In this document: piece by piece, positions 25,920 through 34,354 of the stretch | Layout of the letters: each line of letters starts with the position of its first letter | Numbering within the stretch: position 1 is the first letter of the stretch | Assembly: GCA_902761035.1 (NCBI GenBank) | Contig: CACWIW010000009.1 | Span: forward strand, 1-49,836 | DNA from: an uncultured bacterium | GTDB lineage: Bacteria; Verrucomicrobiota; Kiritimatiellia; RFP12; UBA1067 | Length of the DNA: 49,836 bases | Reading direction: 5' to 3' | Made by a program: the position numbers and the translations under genes | Notes under the pieces: model-generated | The model's input: only the letters and a program-made list of their open reading frames with translations | Told to the model about the DNA's origin: nothing | Databases searched by the model: none

Positions 25920-26975
25920 TCATTCCGTCTTTTGCTTTCGGTACATCTGTCCCTTATCCTTCGGTTGAGCAATCCCAATATCTGACCTTGCCTCCTGCGA
26001 AAGCATGGTTTCAGCCGATTGGAATCCCTTGATGCCGCAGTTGCCGTAATAGGGATCCCCCCAGGGAACGAACAAAGACGGAAACTTGTCGTGTTCTTCA
26101 TACACATGTGGGGCCACAATGGCATAGTCGCCCCCAAAACACCAGAAACCGTCTTTGGTGAAGAGCGGCGCATCCGGGACGGCGATCCCGAGCCCGTAGA
26201 GGTCGGCTGTTTCCTTAAACCGGATTTTCGCCAGCTCGCGGACCAATCTAAGCACGGCATTGGTGTCGGTGAAGGCATCCCATCCGAGTATCTTGCCGTC
26301 CGACTTTCGGAACGTGGCACACTTGACGTATGCCGCGCTCGTCGAATTTTCGACAAAGAAACCGTGAAACCCCGAACGATAGGAGACGATGCGCGCGTCC
26401 TCGTATTGAATGATGGCGCTACGGCGGCAGATCCATTGCGCTCGTTCTTCCAGAAAGACGTCCGCGCCGGGATCGACGTCTGGCTTGCCGTCCCGATGCT
26501 TATCCGATTCGGAGCGCCATTCATTTTCAATATGCTTCGCATCGTTATCGGCGAGGAACTGCCTTCCGTAAAAGCGCGTCATGGCGTCCCAGTCCGTGGC
26601 GTCGCCTTTAAATGGTTCACGGCGATAATTCCGCAGCCGTTCCCCGATCCATGTCCGCGCGGCCTTGGCGGCGGGAGAGCCGCCCGTGGGCCAGTCGGCG
26701 ACGGCCGTCCAGTCCACGCGCATCCCGCCCCAGGCGTCCGTCGCAAGCGCCGCACGCCGCTCATGCGCGAACGGCTCCGGTTGTGCGACGCGGGTTTCTT
26801 TACCTGTAGATTGTGCAGCAAAGCCACCAAGGACCGCCACGACGGCAACCAACATCATCCATCGGCGGCCCACAACACAGCGAGAAGTTGTGGCCAGTTC
26901 TGTCAGGACGTTCCCTACGCCCCGCCGCCCAGTCTCCGTGAGCAACGCCCCGAATCGTTTCTTGTTTTCGTTCAT
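25920..26975 (-). CDS. Membrane-anchored DUF3298 (RsiV-like) protein
   Basis: About 351 residues from MNENKKRFG, preceded by GGAG. A single membrane span (WMMLVAVVAVLGGFAAQS) follows a ~35-residue cytoplasmic tail. The exported part contains YRSGFHGFFVENSTSAAY, FTKDGFWCFGGDYAIVAPHVY and LFVPWGDP, the pattern of the DUF3298 fold found in the lysozyme-binding anti-sigma factor RsiV. There is no adjacent sigma-factor gene, so a sensor or scaffold role is only inferred. The acidic micro-protein gene lies 78 nt upstream. Confidence 0.6.
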   Translation of the reverse strand: MNENKKRFGALLTETGRRGVGNVLTELATTSRCVVGRRWMMLVAVVAVLGGFAAQSTGKETRVAQPEPFAHERRAALATDAWGGMRVDWTAVADWPTGGSPAAKAARTWIGERLRNYRREPFKGDATDWDAMTRFYGRQFLADNDAKHIENEWRSESDKHRDGKPDVDPGADVFLEERAQWICRRSAIIQYEDARIVSYRSGFHGFFVENSTSAAYVKCATFRKSDGKILGWDAFTDTNAVLRLVRELAKIRFKETADLYGLGIAVPDAPLFTKDGFWCFGGDYAIVAPHVYEEHDKFPSLFVPWGDPYYGNCGIKGFQSAETMLSQEARSDIGIAQPKDKGQMYRKQKTE

Positions 26976-27028
26976 CGTTTTCTCCATTTCAAATCAGTTG
27001 ACAAGCGGTACTGGCGGGAAGTGGCAAA

Positions 27029-27047
27029 TGTCTCCCGCGTGGAGACA
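27029..27047 (-). terminator. Hairpin after the acidic micro-protein gene
   Basis: TGTCTCCCGCGTGGAGACA, 7-bp stem six nt after the stop. Identical to 22364-22382. Confidence 0.35.
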
Positions 27048-27053
27048 ATGCCC

Positions 27054-27203
27054 TTACCGCCTCATATTACCTTGACTTGGTTCGCCCACATCACTCACCA
27101 CATCATCGTCCCAATCCTCCCGCCAATCGGGATCGTCCCAGTCATAGTACGGCTCCTCCTCGTCCCATTCGGACTCATCCGGGCTGTCAAACTCATTCTG
27201 CAT
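27054..27203 (-). CDS. 49-aa acidic micro-protein
   Basis: Begins MQNEFDSPDESEWDEEEPYY and continues with a Trp/Asp-rich core (DWDDPDWREDWDDD) and VVSDVGEPSQG. Strongly negative. An AAAGGAAA ribosome site lies upstream. A degenerate second copy with ~90% nucleotide identity lies at 22389-22503, and the end of the LRR protein (44015) carries a similar tail, YPDPDWREESGWND. The repeated DPDWRE/DW module suggests a short acidic interaction motif or DNA mimic; this is inference. No named family recognised. Confidence 0.6.
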   Translation of the reverse strand: MQNEFDSPDESEWDEEEPYYDWDDPDWREDWDDDVVSDVGEPSQGNMRR

Positions 27204-27393
27204 TCTGATTTTCCTTTCTGCCTCCTACTCGCTTCCCATCCGGAAATCTTACACGCCTTTTTCACAATTCCGTACCAACCATCTTGGCGGTGCATTGACA
27301 GGGTTACACACACCACGGGGAGTGGCCGCGCTTGTCGCGGCCGAAAATAAAACGGAGTTATTGCCGGGAAGCGGATGTTTCGATTCGATTGTT
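27204..27393. other. Gap with GC-rich palindrome fragment
   Basis: No gene. Contains a CGGCCGCG-type palindrome (GGCCGCGCTTGTCGCGGCC, about 27326-27344), the same unit as in the 23325-23521 cluster, then a GGGAAGCGG half-unit. Confidence 0.5.
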
Positions 27394-27810
27394 TCAATCT
27401 CCACTGCGGAGCGAGGACATCGCAGCCCACGTTCCTTCATCCCCGGACTGATGGCCGCGGACCACGGCAAACCCTTCGCCGGCAATTCGAATTGCCGAAT
27501 TGGGCTTAAGCATGTTCCAAGCCTCGTAAAACGAGCGCATGTTCTTCAAGCTTCGACCGCTAAAGCCCCGCAACCCCGGCAACTCAGCCTTCAATCGTTC
27601 ACTAATACCGTCTATAATCCCTGCGCCCCAATTCCGCTTACGCGTATTGACCGAAATGAACCGCACAATGCCATAGTAAAGCGCGAGCTGTTCCTGATTG
27701 ACCCCACGCGCAGCACGTGCCTGGCTCTACAGAATCTCAGTCTTGATGACAGAAACCGCATCCGACAGTTCGGCAGGATGCTCCTCTTTTATTTCAATCC
27801 CATTATCCAT
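27394..27810 (-). pseudogene. DUF1016 (PDDEXK nuclease) N-terminal fragment
   Basis: From ATG at 27810, preceded by GAGGAGAC, the frame reads MDNGIEIKEEHPAELSDA.. into a TAG at 27727. It continues in the same frame with RGVNQEQLALYYGIVRFISV, RNWGAGIIDGISERL, ELPGLRGFSGRSLKNMR and FYEAW, the DUF1016 N-terminal domain. The TAG most likely replaced a Gln CAG. After ~FAVV the family pattern stops and the frame runs into palindrome-derived DNA. So it has an internal stop and a 3' truncation. Confidence 0.75.
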
Positions 27811-27812
27811 AC

Positions 27813-27899
27813 TCAACGTCTCCTCACTCCAACGGCTTGATCATCGACTTGATGAATGCGCTGGATGATTTGTCCAAACTCTTTTTCGATCTTCATCAT
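27813..27899 (-). CDS. Short ORF (28 aa) ahead of the DUF1016 fragment
   Basis: MMKIEKEFGQIIQRIHQVDD.., with AAGGAAGG before the ATG and a promoter core at 27918-27929. Ends 2 nt before the DUF1016 fragment starts. The FGQIIQRIH segment resembles the first helix of some DUF1016 proteins, so it may be a leader or another remnant. Confidence 0.35.
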   Translation of the reverse strand: MMKIEKEFGQIIQRIHQVDDQAVGVRRR

Positions 27900-27917
27900 C
27901 TTCAACCTTCCTTTCAA

Positions 27918-27929
27918 ATTATACCATCA
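27918..27929 (-). promoter_or_regulatory. Extended -10 element before the DUF1016 remnant
   Basis: Minus strand TGATGGTATAAT, 18 nt before the 28-codon frame. Confidence 0.5.
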
Positions 27930-28069
27930 TTCGAACTGGCGCCTGCACGACAGACTTCCCCGTCCCGGCCTCACCCGACACGTAGAAGTTTCCGTCCATG
28001 CGCCCCGGCAAAGTCTATCGCCGACGCCTCCTTCGGATCAAGTTTCTCTCTTTTCGGCAACCAGCTCAT
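27919..28069 (-). pseudogene. N-terminal remnant of a P-loop helicase-like gene
   Basis: Starts MSWLPKREKLDPKEASAIDF one nt after the stop of the 700-residue gene. After ~21 codons the frame shifts; in the next frame RMDGNFYVSGEAGTGKSVV is read, containing a Walker A GEAGTGKS, then a TAA at 27919. This is the beginning of a nucleic-acid-type helicase or ATPase, broken by a frameshift and deleted after the P-loop. A second, shorter N-terminal copy lies at 30170-30283. Confidence 0.6.
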
Positions 28070-28070
28070 A

Positions 28071-30173
28071 TTACACCCCATTTTTAAACCATTGGTTTTT
28101 TACTGCAAGCATAATCAAGCCAACAATCACACCTGCAATCACAGAAGACAAAATCGGCCAAAACAGTTTATCCCAAATTGACGACTTTACTCCTATCACT
28201 TGATTCTTTTCAACTGTTCTTGTTTGATGCTGAGACGAACCGGGACTACCGATTTGCATGTCCCCCTTGCTACCAATCTGCATATTCCCATTGTTAATGA
28301 TTTTAACACCTGAATTCGTTGCATTTTTCTCTTTCATGTCGTTATCCTCGTGTATGTCAATTTTACCTGCTTTCCTCTCATCCGGATTTCCATAGTCACT
28401 CAAAGAGGTGTTTTCTATCCTCTCACGGGCATCAGCGCTTCGTCTCACCTCATTATAATATCGAGGATGCATTGCCTCGCGAAGCCCCTGAAGGACATCC
28501 TCAATTGGCTCTGAGTCATAAACGATCTTACCAGATACTGCTTGCCGCTTAAATAGATACACGATAGGATCTTGCCTGTTTTTGAACCCGTACAAATCCC
28601 AAATCACACAATCTTCTTCATAATCCGCTCCAATTGTTATATGCAAGCGCTCAACCCATTGATCGAATGCTTTCAGCACAGAAACAAATGCACGCGCCAT
28701 TTTGCGATCATCATTATCCTTCAACACTATCGGGGTTTCTGTTAATCCATAGAGAGCCCGAAAGAACCAATTATAACGCGGAAGGTCACGATCTTTCTTC
28801 CGTGTCAAATCACCAATTGCCTTCTTTAAAAAAGTACAAATTAAAATATATCGCGCAGGAGAAGGCGAATCGGCCAATATCCTCTCAACATCATCACTTA
28901 GCTTTTTATAAGGGTTCGTTTTTGAAAATACATCTTCATCGAGCAACCCTACCTCTTTACGCAATTGCGCGTAGCGGCATTGAAAATATTCCGTCTTCGT
29001 CTCTTCGATGTTATCTCTAATACCTTCTATGAACTCTCCGCTAAAATGCCAGCCGTCACCATCTTGATCCCTTTCAATAAATATCTTTTGACATTCGTCC
29101 TCTAAATCTTTTTTCGGCACATTGCCAAAACGCTCTATCAACCAATCAATAACAGATTTTACATTGATCGGTGTTTCTTTGAGTTGTGCGGTCGCCCAAG
29201 AAAGGCTCCGCTCAACAAGCACAGCCATTACTTTAGCCGTGCGGACGCGATCGTACTCCGTCTGAATGTCTTCACGACAACAAATTTCTTCAAGTGCCGC
29301 CTTCATCCAATCATACGAAAACACCAAAGGATCCAATATGTTCGTAGCGTGTTCAAGCCCCCGTTTTATGACTTCGCAAACATCAAAGAAATTACCCGCA
29401 TATTGCATTGCCTCAATCAAATCATCCACAATATCCTCATACCACTCATCCAATGCTAATTCATCATCCATTTGCAATCCTGTTTCATGTATATTTTCGG
29501 ATCGAGCTTTCGCATCCAATTCATCTTCATACTCTCGCATACATCTTGCCAATTCAATCATCTTTTCGCGATATGTTTTATAGGCCGAAACTATTTCAGG
29601 CACGAGCGCACTCCGACTCTCTTCCCCCATCAATGGATTTCCAAACGCCCTAACCCAATCAGAGAAAGCTCCCTCCGCATCCCAAACAAGTAACTTGGGA
29701 TTAATCTTTCCAATCACATCAAAGAAAATTCGCCCGACATTGGAAATATCCACCCCTGAAGGATTATGCTTAGGGGAGCATTTGATAGGCAATCGCACCT
29801 TTTCCGCATTGATGTGCATTATGTCAAACAGATCCTCGCCACAACGTGGATATCTTGGATTAAGGCGATCAGATAAACGACGCATTGATTCCGTCAAAGG
29901 AAACCCATCAAAATAAAACGCAGCCGAGCTCTTGATGCCGGACAACGTTACAACCATCTCATACCCATGCCAACAAATCCCCACCTCGTCCAACTCTGCA
30001 ACCTGCGATTTCCTTGGTCCAAATATGTGCCGAATCAATTTTTCCGCAGCTTCATTAATGGTGCCAAATTCAGCTTGCGTCAGTAGCCCGCGCGTTAACA
30101 AGAACAATAAACCGCCAGAGAGCCGATTATACTCCTTGGTCCAATCTATAACATTTCCTTTGTTATCTGTCAT
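28071..30173 (-). CDS. 700-aa C-terminally membrane-anchored protein, unknown
   Basis: The body is rich in helices with no motif I recognise. Points of note are LLFLLTRGLLTQAEFG, VGICWHGYEMVVTL, HINAEKVRLPIKCSPKH, WYEDIVDDLIEAMQYAGNFF and RDLPRYNWFFRALYGLTE. Residues ~625-650 carry a near-repeat (NMQIGSKGDMQIGSPG). A single membrane helix follows near the end (FWPILSSVIAGVIVGLIM). It looks like a cytoplasmic sensor or effector held at the membrane. Its ATG overlaps the stop of a 37-codon frame (ATGA), so it is translationally coupled. AT-rich compared with the first 20 kb; it sits at the edge of a defence island, flanked by two helicase N-terminal remnants. Likely defence-related, function unknown. 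Confidence 0.6.
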   Translation of the reverse strand: MTDNKGNVIDWTKEYNRLSGGLLFLLTRGLLTQAEFGTINEAAEKLIRHIFGPRKSQVAELDEVGICWHGYEMVVTLSGIKSSAAFYFDGFPLTESMRRLSDRLNPRYPRCGEDLFDIMHINAEKVRLPIKCSPKHNPSGVDISNVGRIFFDVIGKINPKLLVWDAEGAFSDWVRAFGNPLMGEESRSALVPEIVSAYKTYREKMIELARCMREYEDELDAKARSENIHETGLQMDDELALDEWYEDIVDDLIEAMQYAGNFFDVCEVIKRGLEHATNILDPLVFSYDWMKAALEEICCREDIQTEYDRVRTAKVMAVLVERSLSWATAQLKETPINVKSVIDWLIERFGNVPKKDLEDECQKIFIERDQDGDGWHFSGEFIEGIRDNIEETKTEYFQCRYAQLRKEVGLLDEDVFSKTNPYKKLSDDVERILADSPSPARYILICTFLKKAIGDLTRKKDRDLPRYNWFFRALYGLTETPIVLKDNDDRKMARAFVSVLKAFDQWVERLHITIGADYEEDCVIWDLYGFKNRQDPIVYLFKRQAVSGKIVYDSEPIEDVLQGLREAMHPRYYNEVRRSADARERIENTSLSDYGNPDERKAGKIDIHEDNDMKEKNATNSGVKIINNGNMQIGSKGDMQIGSPGSSQHQTRTVEKNQVIGVKSSIWDKLFWPILSSVIAGVIVGLIMLAVKNQWFKNGV

Positions 30174-30283
30174 AATGAATTATTGTTATTGCAAACAGGA
30201 TGACGAGTCGTCTTCTCCTCGGCAAAGGCAATGACCGACGACTGCTTCAAATCAGGTTTTTCTCTTTTCGGCAAACAGCTCAT
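30170..30283 (-). CDS. 37-aa remnant/leader coupled to the 700-aa gene
   Basis: Begins MSCLPKREKPDLKQSSVIAF, matching the start of the helicase-like remnant at 28069, then diverges (EEKTTRHPVCNNNN). Its TGA overlaps the ATG of the 700-residue gene. A promoter core ends exactly at its ATG. It is probably a decayed helicase N-terminus that now acts as a translational leader. Confidence 0.5.
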   Translation of the reverse strand: MSCLPKREKPDLKQSSVIAFAEEKTTRHPVCNNNNSL

Positions 30284-30295
30284 GTTATACCAATC
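30284..30295 (-). promoter_or_regulatory. Extended -10 element of the 700-aa gene
   Basis: Minus strand GATTGGTATAAC, directly followed by ATG, so the first ATG itself may not be in the mRNA. Confidence 0.45.
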
Positions 30296-30388
30296 TCTCT
30301 TGCATCCGCAACTTAGTCTGGCAATTTACTGTGGCAATCATGTCTGAACCCCAATGATCCCAGACCGCTTTGCTTTCCTCATAATATT

Positions 30389-31795
30389 TTACAGATACTT
30401 TTTTGTGTCCGCAAGTTCCGACGGACGCAAACTACGATGATGGCGAATCAAGCCCGGTAGTTCTCTGGAGAGATTAACATATGAATGATTTGTCGCTAAA
30501 CTTTTGAACAACTCCTTTGGATTCATCCCGCACTCAACTAAAATCATGGCCGTGATAAATTGATGCATCCACATTTTAGCAAAGATAAATAAGCGTAACT
30601 CATTATGATAATCATCTGGATTGGCATGTGAATAGTTGTCTCGACGTTTCTTGATAAATATAGCCAAAGACAATCCTAACTCATCATCACCCAAATACGG
30701 GAACACATCCGCCAGTCGAGCTAACTCATCAATAAATCTCAAAATCAATTTCCTGTCTGCGCCATACAACTCCCGATGAATGCCCTCAAACATAAACACC
30801 AATTCAGACAAAACACCCTGAGTCATATTTGAATCACAACCATTCAAATAAACAAGGTGGCCAGCAAAGTCGCGCGCCAACTTCGGCAGTTTAAAGAAAT
30901 TACTCGTCACTTCGCGAACATTCCCAAGTTTCGCGTATGGCACCAAGACATCAAGCGGCGAAAGCCCCTTTTCCGGCAACCTCGGCATGTCGCGACGCCA
31001 TGTATGCTTAAGAACAATCTCCGAGACAAATGGCTTACCATCATGAGGCATCTCATATCGTTGCAATACACCCGTACAATTGTAAAGAGGTGCGGGCGCA
31101 CCTGTCATGAGCCCGATTATCGCACGAACAAAATTCAGATAAAACTCGTACGACCGATCATCACCGTAAAACGGCAGTTTACCCGCCTTTGACTTAATGA
31201 CAAATTGAGCTTCATGCCGTACATCCGCCTCGGTCTGACCAATAGCCCGAGTAGGCCCCTTCCAGGCATATCCAACAGAGATCGTCACATAGTCATCTTC
31301 AAACAACAGCACATCTTCCGGACGTTTATAAACAAGTTTTGTTTCATGAGCTTCCCAATTATCGTCAAACGAAAAAGGACAAACATTATGCCACGCCGAC
31401 AGCCCGAACATCCCGGCACTCAAACTAAAGAACGCTATATCTTCTTTCTTCTTATAGCATTCTGGCCCAACCCATCCCTCCAAGCACCAAAGCTTGGTTT
31501 CGTCCAATTCTGCAGGTTCTGATCCGTTAGATTCCTGCCCCACAACCGACACATCGAACATCGTAAATCGCTTTAACCCATGACTTGCGCCATTGACGAC
31601 AGGATAATTCTCAAAGGCAAATTTCCTTTCTCCCAGCGAGAACGTACCCAAGAGTTGCAAATCCAGTTTTTCGCCCTCGGCAATTCGCATGACTCCAGAG
31701 ACATTGCGCTGCTCGGCGTCGTCACTGGGTATCCACCAAACGCCGAGATACTCCTGCTCTTCCCGCTCTTTTAATATGTCATCTTTGTCTGCCAT
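30389..31795 (-). CDS. apeA: ApeA-like anti-phage HEPN protein
   Basis: 468 residues. The N-terminal ~300 residues are a beta-rich domain beginning YLGVWWIPSDDAEQRNVSGVM, the start typical of ApeA. The C-terminal domain is helical with the HEPN RNase motif KRRDNYSHAN (R-x4-6-H) near 388-397. ApeA is a single-gene abortive-infection protein whose HEPN RNase is required for defence. AGGGG lies upstream of the ATG, 11 nt after the DUF262 gene stop, so the two are co-transcribed. Confidence 0.8.
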   Translation of the reverse strand: MADKDDILKEREEQEYLGVWWIPSDDAEQRNVSGVMRIAEGEKLDLQLLGTFSLGERKFAFENYPVVNGASHGLKRFTMFDVSVVGQESNGSEPAELDETKLWCLEGWVGPECYKKKEDIAFFSLSAGMFGLSAWHNVCPFSFDDNWEAHETKLVYKRPEDVLLFEDDYVTISVGYAWKGPTRAIGQTEADVRHEAQFVIKSKAGKLPFYGDDRSYEFYLNFVRAIIGLMTGAPAPLYNCTGVLQRYEMPHDGKPFVSEIVLKHTWRRDMPRLPEKGLSPLDVLVPYAKLGNVREVTSNFFKLPKLARDFAGHLVYLNGCDSNMTQGVLSELVFMFEGIHRELYGADRKLILRFIDELARLADVFPYLGDDELGLSLAIFIKKRRDNYSHANPDDYHNELRLFIFAKMWMHQFITAMILVECGMNPKELFKSLATNHSYVNLSRELPGLIRHHRSLRPSELADTKKYL

Positions 31796-31806
31796 ATAGC
31801 AAACCC

Positions 31807-33456
31807 CTATGATTCCTCGTCCGCATCCTCGTCCGCATCAATCGTTGCGGCTGAAAGCGTCTCGACGTTGTCATTCACGCGACAAAGCTCCTCTATCTTG
31901 TTTAATAGACTTGTACCACGAATGCCGACAAAGGTTTCGAAGTCATCGCGCTTTGCCGCCGCAAATGCATCCGGCATAATGTAATGAAGCTTTAGATTAT
32001 CACCAATCTGCAGATTGGCCGCCTCATATTTGGCCAAATACACCGATGGTTTCTTGTTGAGAATCTCGCCATTAAGTCTCTTTGAAATGAACGCGAAGTT
32101 CAAGACAGAATTGATGTCGTTCTTCGTGAGCGCGAATTCTCCGTAAAGCGAATAAGGAAAGAAGTGATGATTCTCCTTGGAGTTCGCACGTGAAGCATTC
32201 GTCTTATCCAACGTAACAACATCACCGTTGTCAAAATCAACCGGCGCATTCATTGCCATTATGCACAATACGCCATTCTTAATCACCGAACGCTGATTCA
32301 TCCGCGCCTTGCGCAAATCGGTCAGGGTCAGTTTAACCACGAAGACACGCGGTGCCTTATTCCCGCCGACGAGGTCACGAATCCAAGCGGCATCCTCATT
32401 CATCCGCGATAAGGCTGAGCTCGAATAGCGCTGCGAGAACGTCGCCGTCCAGAACCAATCAGAAATCAGCGACTTGTCATCTAGTACGATCACATCCTTA
32501 TCCGCCACAAAGAAGTAATGCTGGATGATTGCTAACAAACTAGGATATGGGATAATCGCCATTTGCTGAACGCCGAAGTTCTTTATGAAATCAACGGCGA
32601 GCCTGATACACTCCACCGTGCGCTTCCAATGTGTGCGGCAATCCTGATTGGTCAACTCCAACTGATGTCGGTTTGTGCAATCGTTTGAAATATTCAGCGC
32701 AAGCGATTGCGTGAAAATCTCCGCGCCGATTTCGCCGAAAAGTTTGATCGCGGGTTCGTCATTGACTTCCTCTATCTTCTCCCGCAGATCGAAGTCAGCC
32801 GACCAGGCCGAGGCGTGAACAAGATCGAAAAGCGTCAGCCGCTTGCCGCCCTGATTGATGCGCTCGAAGATTTCCACGACTTCATCGATTCCCATGTTGA
32901 GAGACTTGATTACGCTCAACGGATATTGTCGCAACAGCGTACTGCAATTGATAATTTCGGGAACATCACTGGCTCGTCCGGTTGTACTGTATTCTGCAAT
33001 TAGTTTCTGAGATTCCGTTGCGTCATATAGTTTATAAACAGGAATGTCTCCCGCCTCAGGCCGTGGACGAGGAATCCTGAACTCCTTTTTGTCGATATTG
33101 AAACAAATCTTTGAATAGTCCCTCGCCTCAATGACTTTGCCTTTAAGCCCAACGTAGAGAGACGTAATTCTCTGCTGGCCATCAAGAATAAACGAGAACC
33201 TTCCCGCTTCGGGTCTGTCAGGAAGATCCAGATGCGGGACTTTTCGGCAAAAACATTCCATGCCTCTGTCAGTTTCCCAAAGAAAGAATGTCCCAATCGG
33301 ATATTCCTTGTACATGCTGTTCAGCAATTTGACGACCTTGGACGGTTCCCACACATAGGCCCGCTGAAACCGCGGGACACGCAGATTCCCGTTTTCGAGT
33401 TCATTGATAAGGTTCACCACCTTCCAATGCGTTATCATCTGAATACGTTCGGACAT
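31807..33456 (-). CDS. DUF262 protein, GmrSD-type nuclease/NTPase
   Basis: 549 residues. The N-terminal DUF262 domain has VPRFQRAYVWEPSKV, YPIGTFFLWE and the key FILDGQQRITSLY motif. The C-terminal region has KENHHFFPYSLY, the HNH-like motif of DUF1524-type domains. GmrSD enzymes use NTP to cut modified phage DNA; stand-alone variants of this size are common in defence islands. A strong AAGGAGGG lies before the ATG. First gene of a pair with ApeA. Confidence 0.85.
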   Translation of the reverse strand: MSERIQMITHWKVVNLINELENGNLRVPRFQRAYVWEPSKVVKLLNSMYKEYPIGTFFLWETDRGMECFCRKVPHLDLPDRPEAGRFSFILDGQQRITSLYVGLKGKVIEARDYSKICFNIDKKEFRIPRPRPEAGDIPVYKLYDATESQKLIAEYSTTGRASDVPEIINCSTLLRQYPLSVIKSLNMGIDEVVEIFERINQGGKRLTLFDLVHASAWSADFDLREKIEEVNDEPAIKLFGEIGAEIFTQSLALNISNDCTNRHQLELTNQDCRTHWKRTVECIRLAVDFIKNFGVQQMAIIPYPSLLAIIQHYFFVADKDVIVLDDKSLISDWFWTATFSQRYSSSALSRMNEDAAWIRDLVGGNKAPRVFVVKLTLTDLRKARMNQRSVIKNGVLCIMAMNAPVDFDNGDVVTLDKTNASRANSKENHHFFPYSLYGEFALTKNDINSVLNFAFISKRLNGEILNKKPSVYLAKYEAANLQIGDNLKLHYIMPDAFAAAKRDDFETFVGIRGTSLLNKIEELCRVNDNVETLSAATIDADEDADEES

Positions 33457-33601
33457 ATCGCCCTCCTTGCGTTTTGACTATTTGCAATCACCGGACACAC
33501 CCTCCAACACAAGCAGACGACAACACTTGCCGCCCAAGTTCTTCCACTCGCTCAAACCTTTTTAGGATATATGCTTCGTGCTTCATCCTTCACTCCCTTA
33601 C

Positions 33602-34351
33602 TTAGCCCTGAAAGGCCCTTATCGAAATATACGTCATAACGGGAAGCCCTCTCGGAGTCGCGATGACAAGATGATCCACAACATTGATGTCAAAAAGTTT
33701 GGCCGCGTCAATCACCCGTTTCGTCAATTCAATGTCTCCACGGCTTGGGGTTGGATCGCCAGAAGGATGGTTATGCGCCAACATAATCGACTTCGCTCCC
33801 CATCTGACGGCCTCCTTGAAAATGTCCCGCACGCAGGCCGGGGCATAATCATCCGAACCTATGCTCATGCGTATCGGCTCGGACAGCGGATGGTTTTTGA
33901 CGTCCAGAAGCAGGACGAACATGCTCTCCTTTTCTTCTCCAGGTCGAATCACCGCCCTGAACAACCTGAATCCGTCATCCGGCGTCATGACAGAGGCGTT
34001 CCGCATCTCTTCCGGCGACATGCGATTCGCTCGCCGCCCCATCTCAAAGGCCGCGGCAAGTTCCAGACACTTCACCCGGCCGATTCCAAGTATCGGTCGA
34101 TCAGGATAATCCTTGTTGTGCTTCTTGATCCGCTCCTCAATATCGCGCCAATCGGACGAAATAAGCTTGTTCAAGGAGCCAAATGCATCAAGCAAACGCC
34201 GCGAAAGCTCTCGGACATCACATCCCGCGGCACCTGTCTTCAGAATAATCGAAAGCAACGCCTCGTCCGGGATTGTCGACGGATCTGCCGCGCGTTCCAT
34301 CAAATCACGCGGCAACAGTTCCGACGGCAAGTCTTCAAAGTTGTTCGCCAT
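33602..34351 (-). CDS. radC: RadC-family JAMM/MPN protein
   Basis: 249 residues. An N-terminal helix-hairpin-helix region (LGIGRVKCLELAAAFEMGRR) is followed by the RadC JAB domain with the metal motif AHNHPSGDPTPSRGD near 190-204. RadC-like proteins are frequent in mobile and defence loci; no repair function has held up. The ATG is 3 nt after the stop of the type III restriction gene, so it appears to be a third gene of that operon. Confidence 0.88.
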   Translation of the reverse strand: MANNFEDLPSELLPRDLMERAADPSTIPDEALLSIILKTGAAGCDVRELSRRLLDAFGSLNKLISSDWRDIEERIKKHNKDYPDRPILGIGRVKCLELAAAFEMGRRANRMSPEEMRNASVMTPDDGFRLFRAVIRPGEEKESMFVLLLDVKNHPLSEPIRMSIGSDDYAPACVRDIFKEAVRWGAKSIMLAHNHPSGDPTPSRGDIELTKRVIDAAKLFDINVVDHLVIATPRGLPVMTYISIRAFQG

Positions 34352-34354
34352 CAA

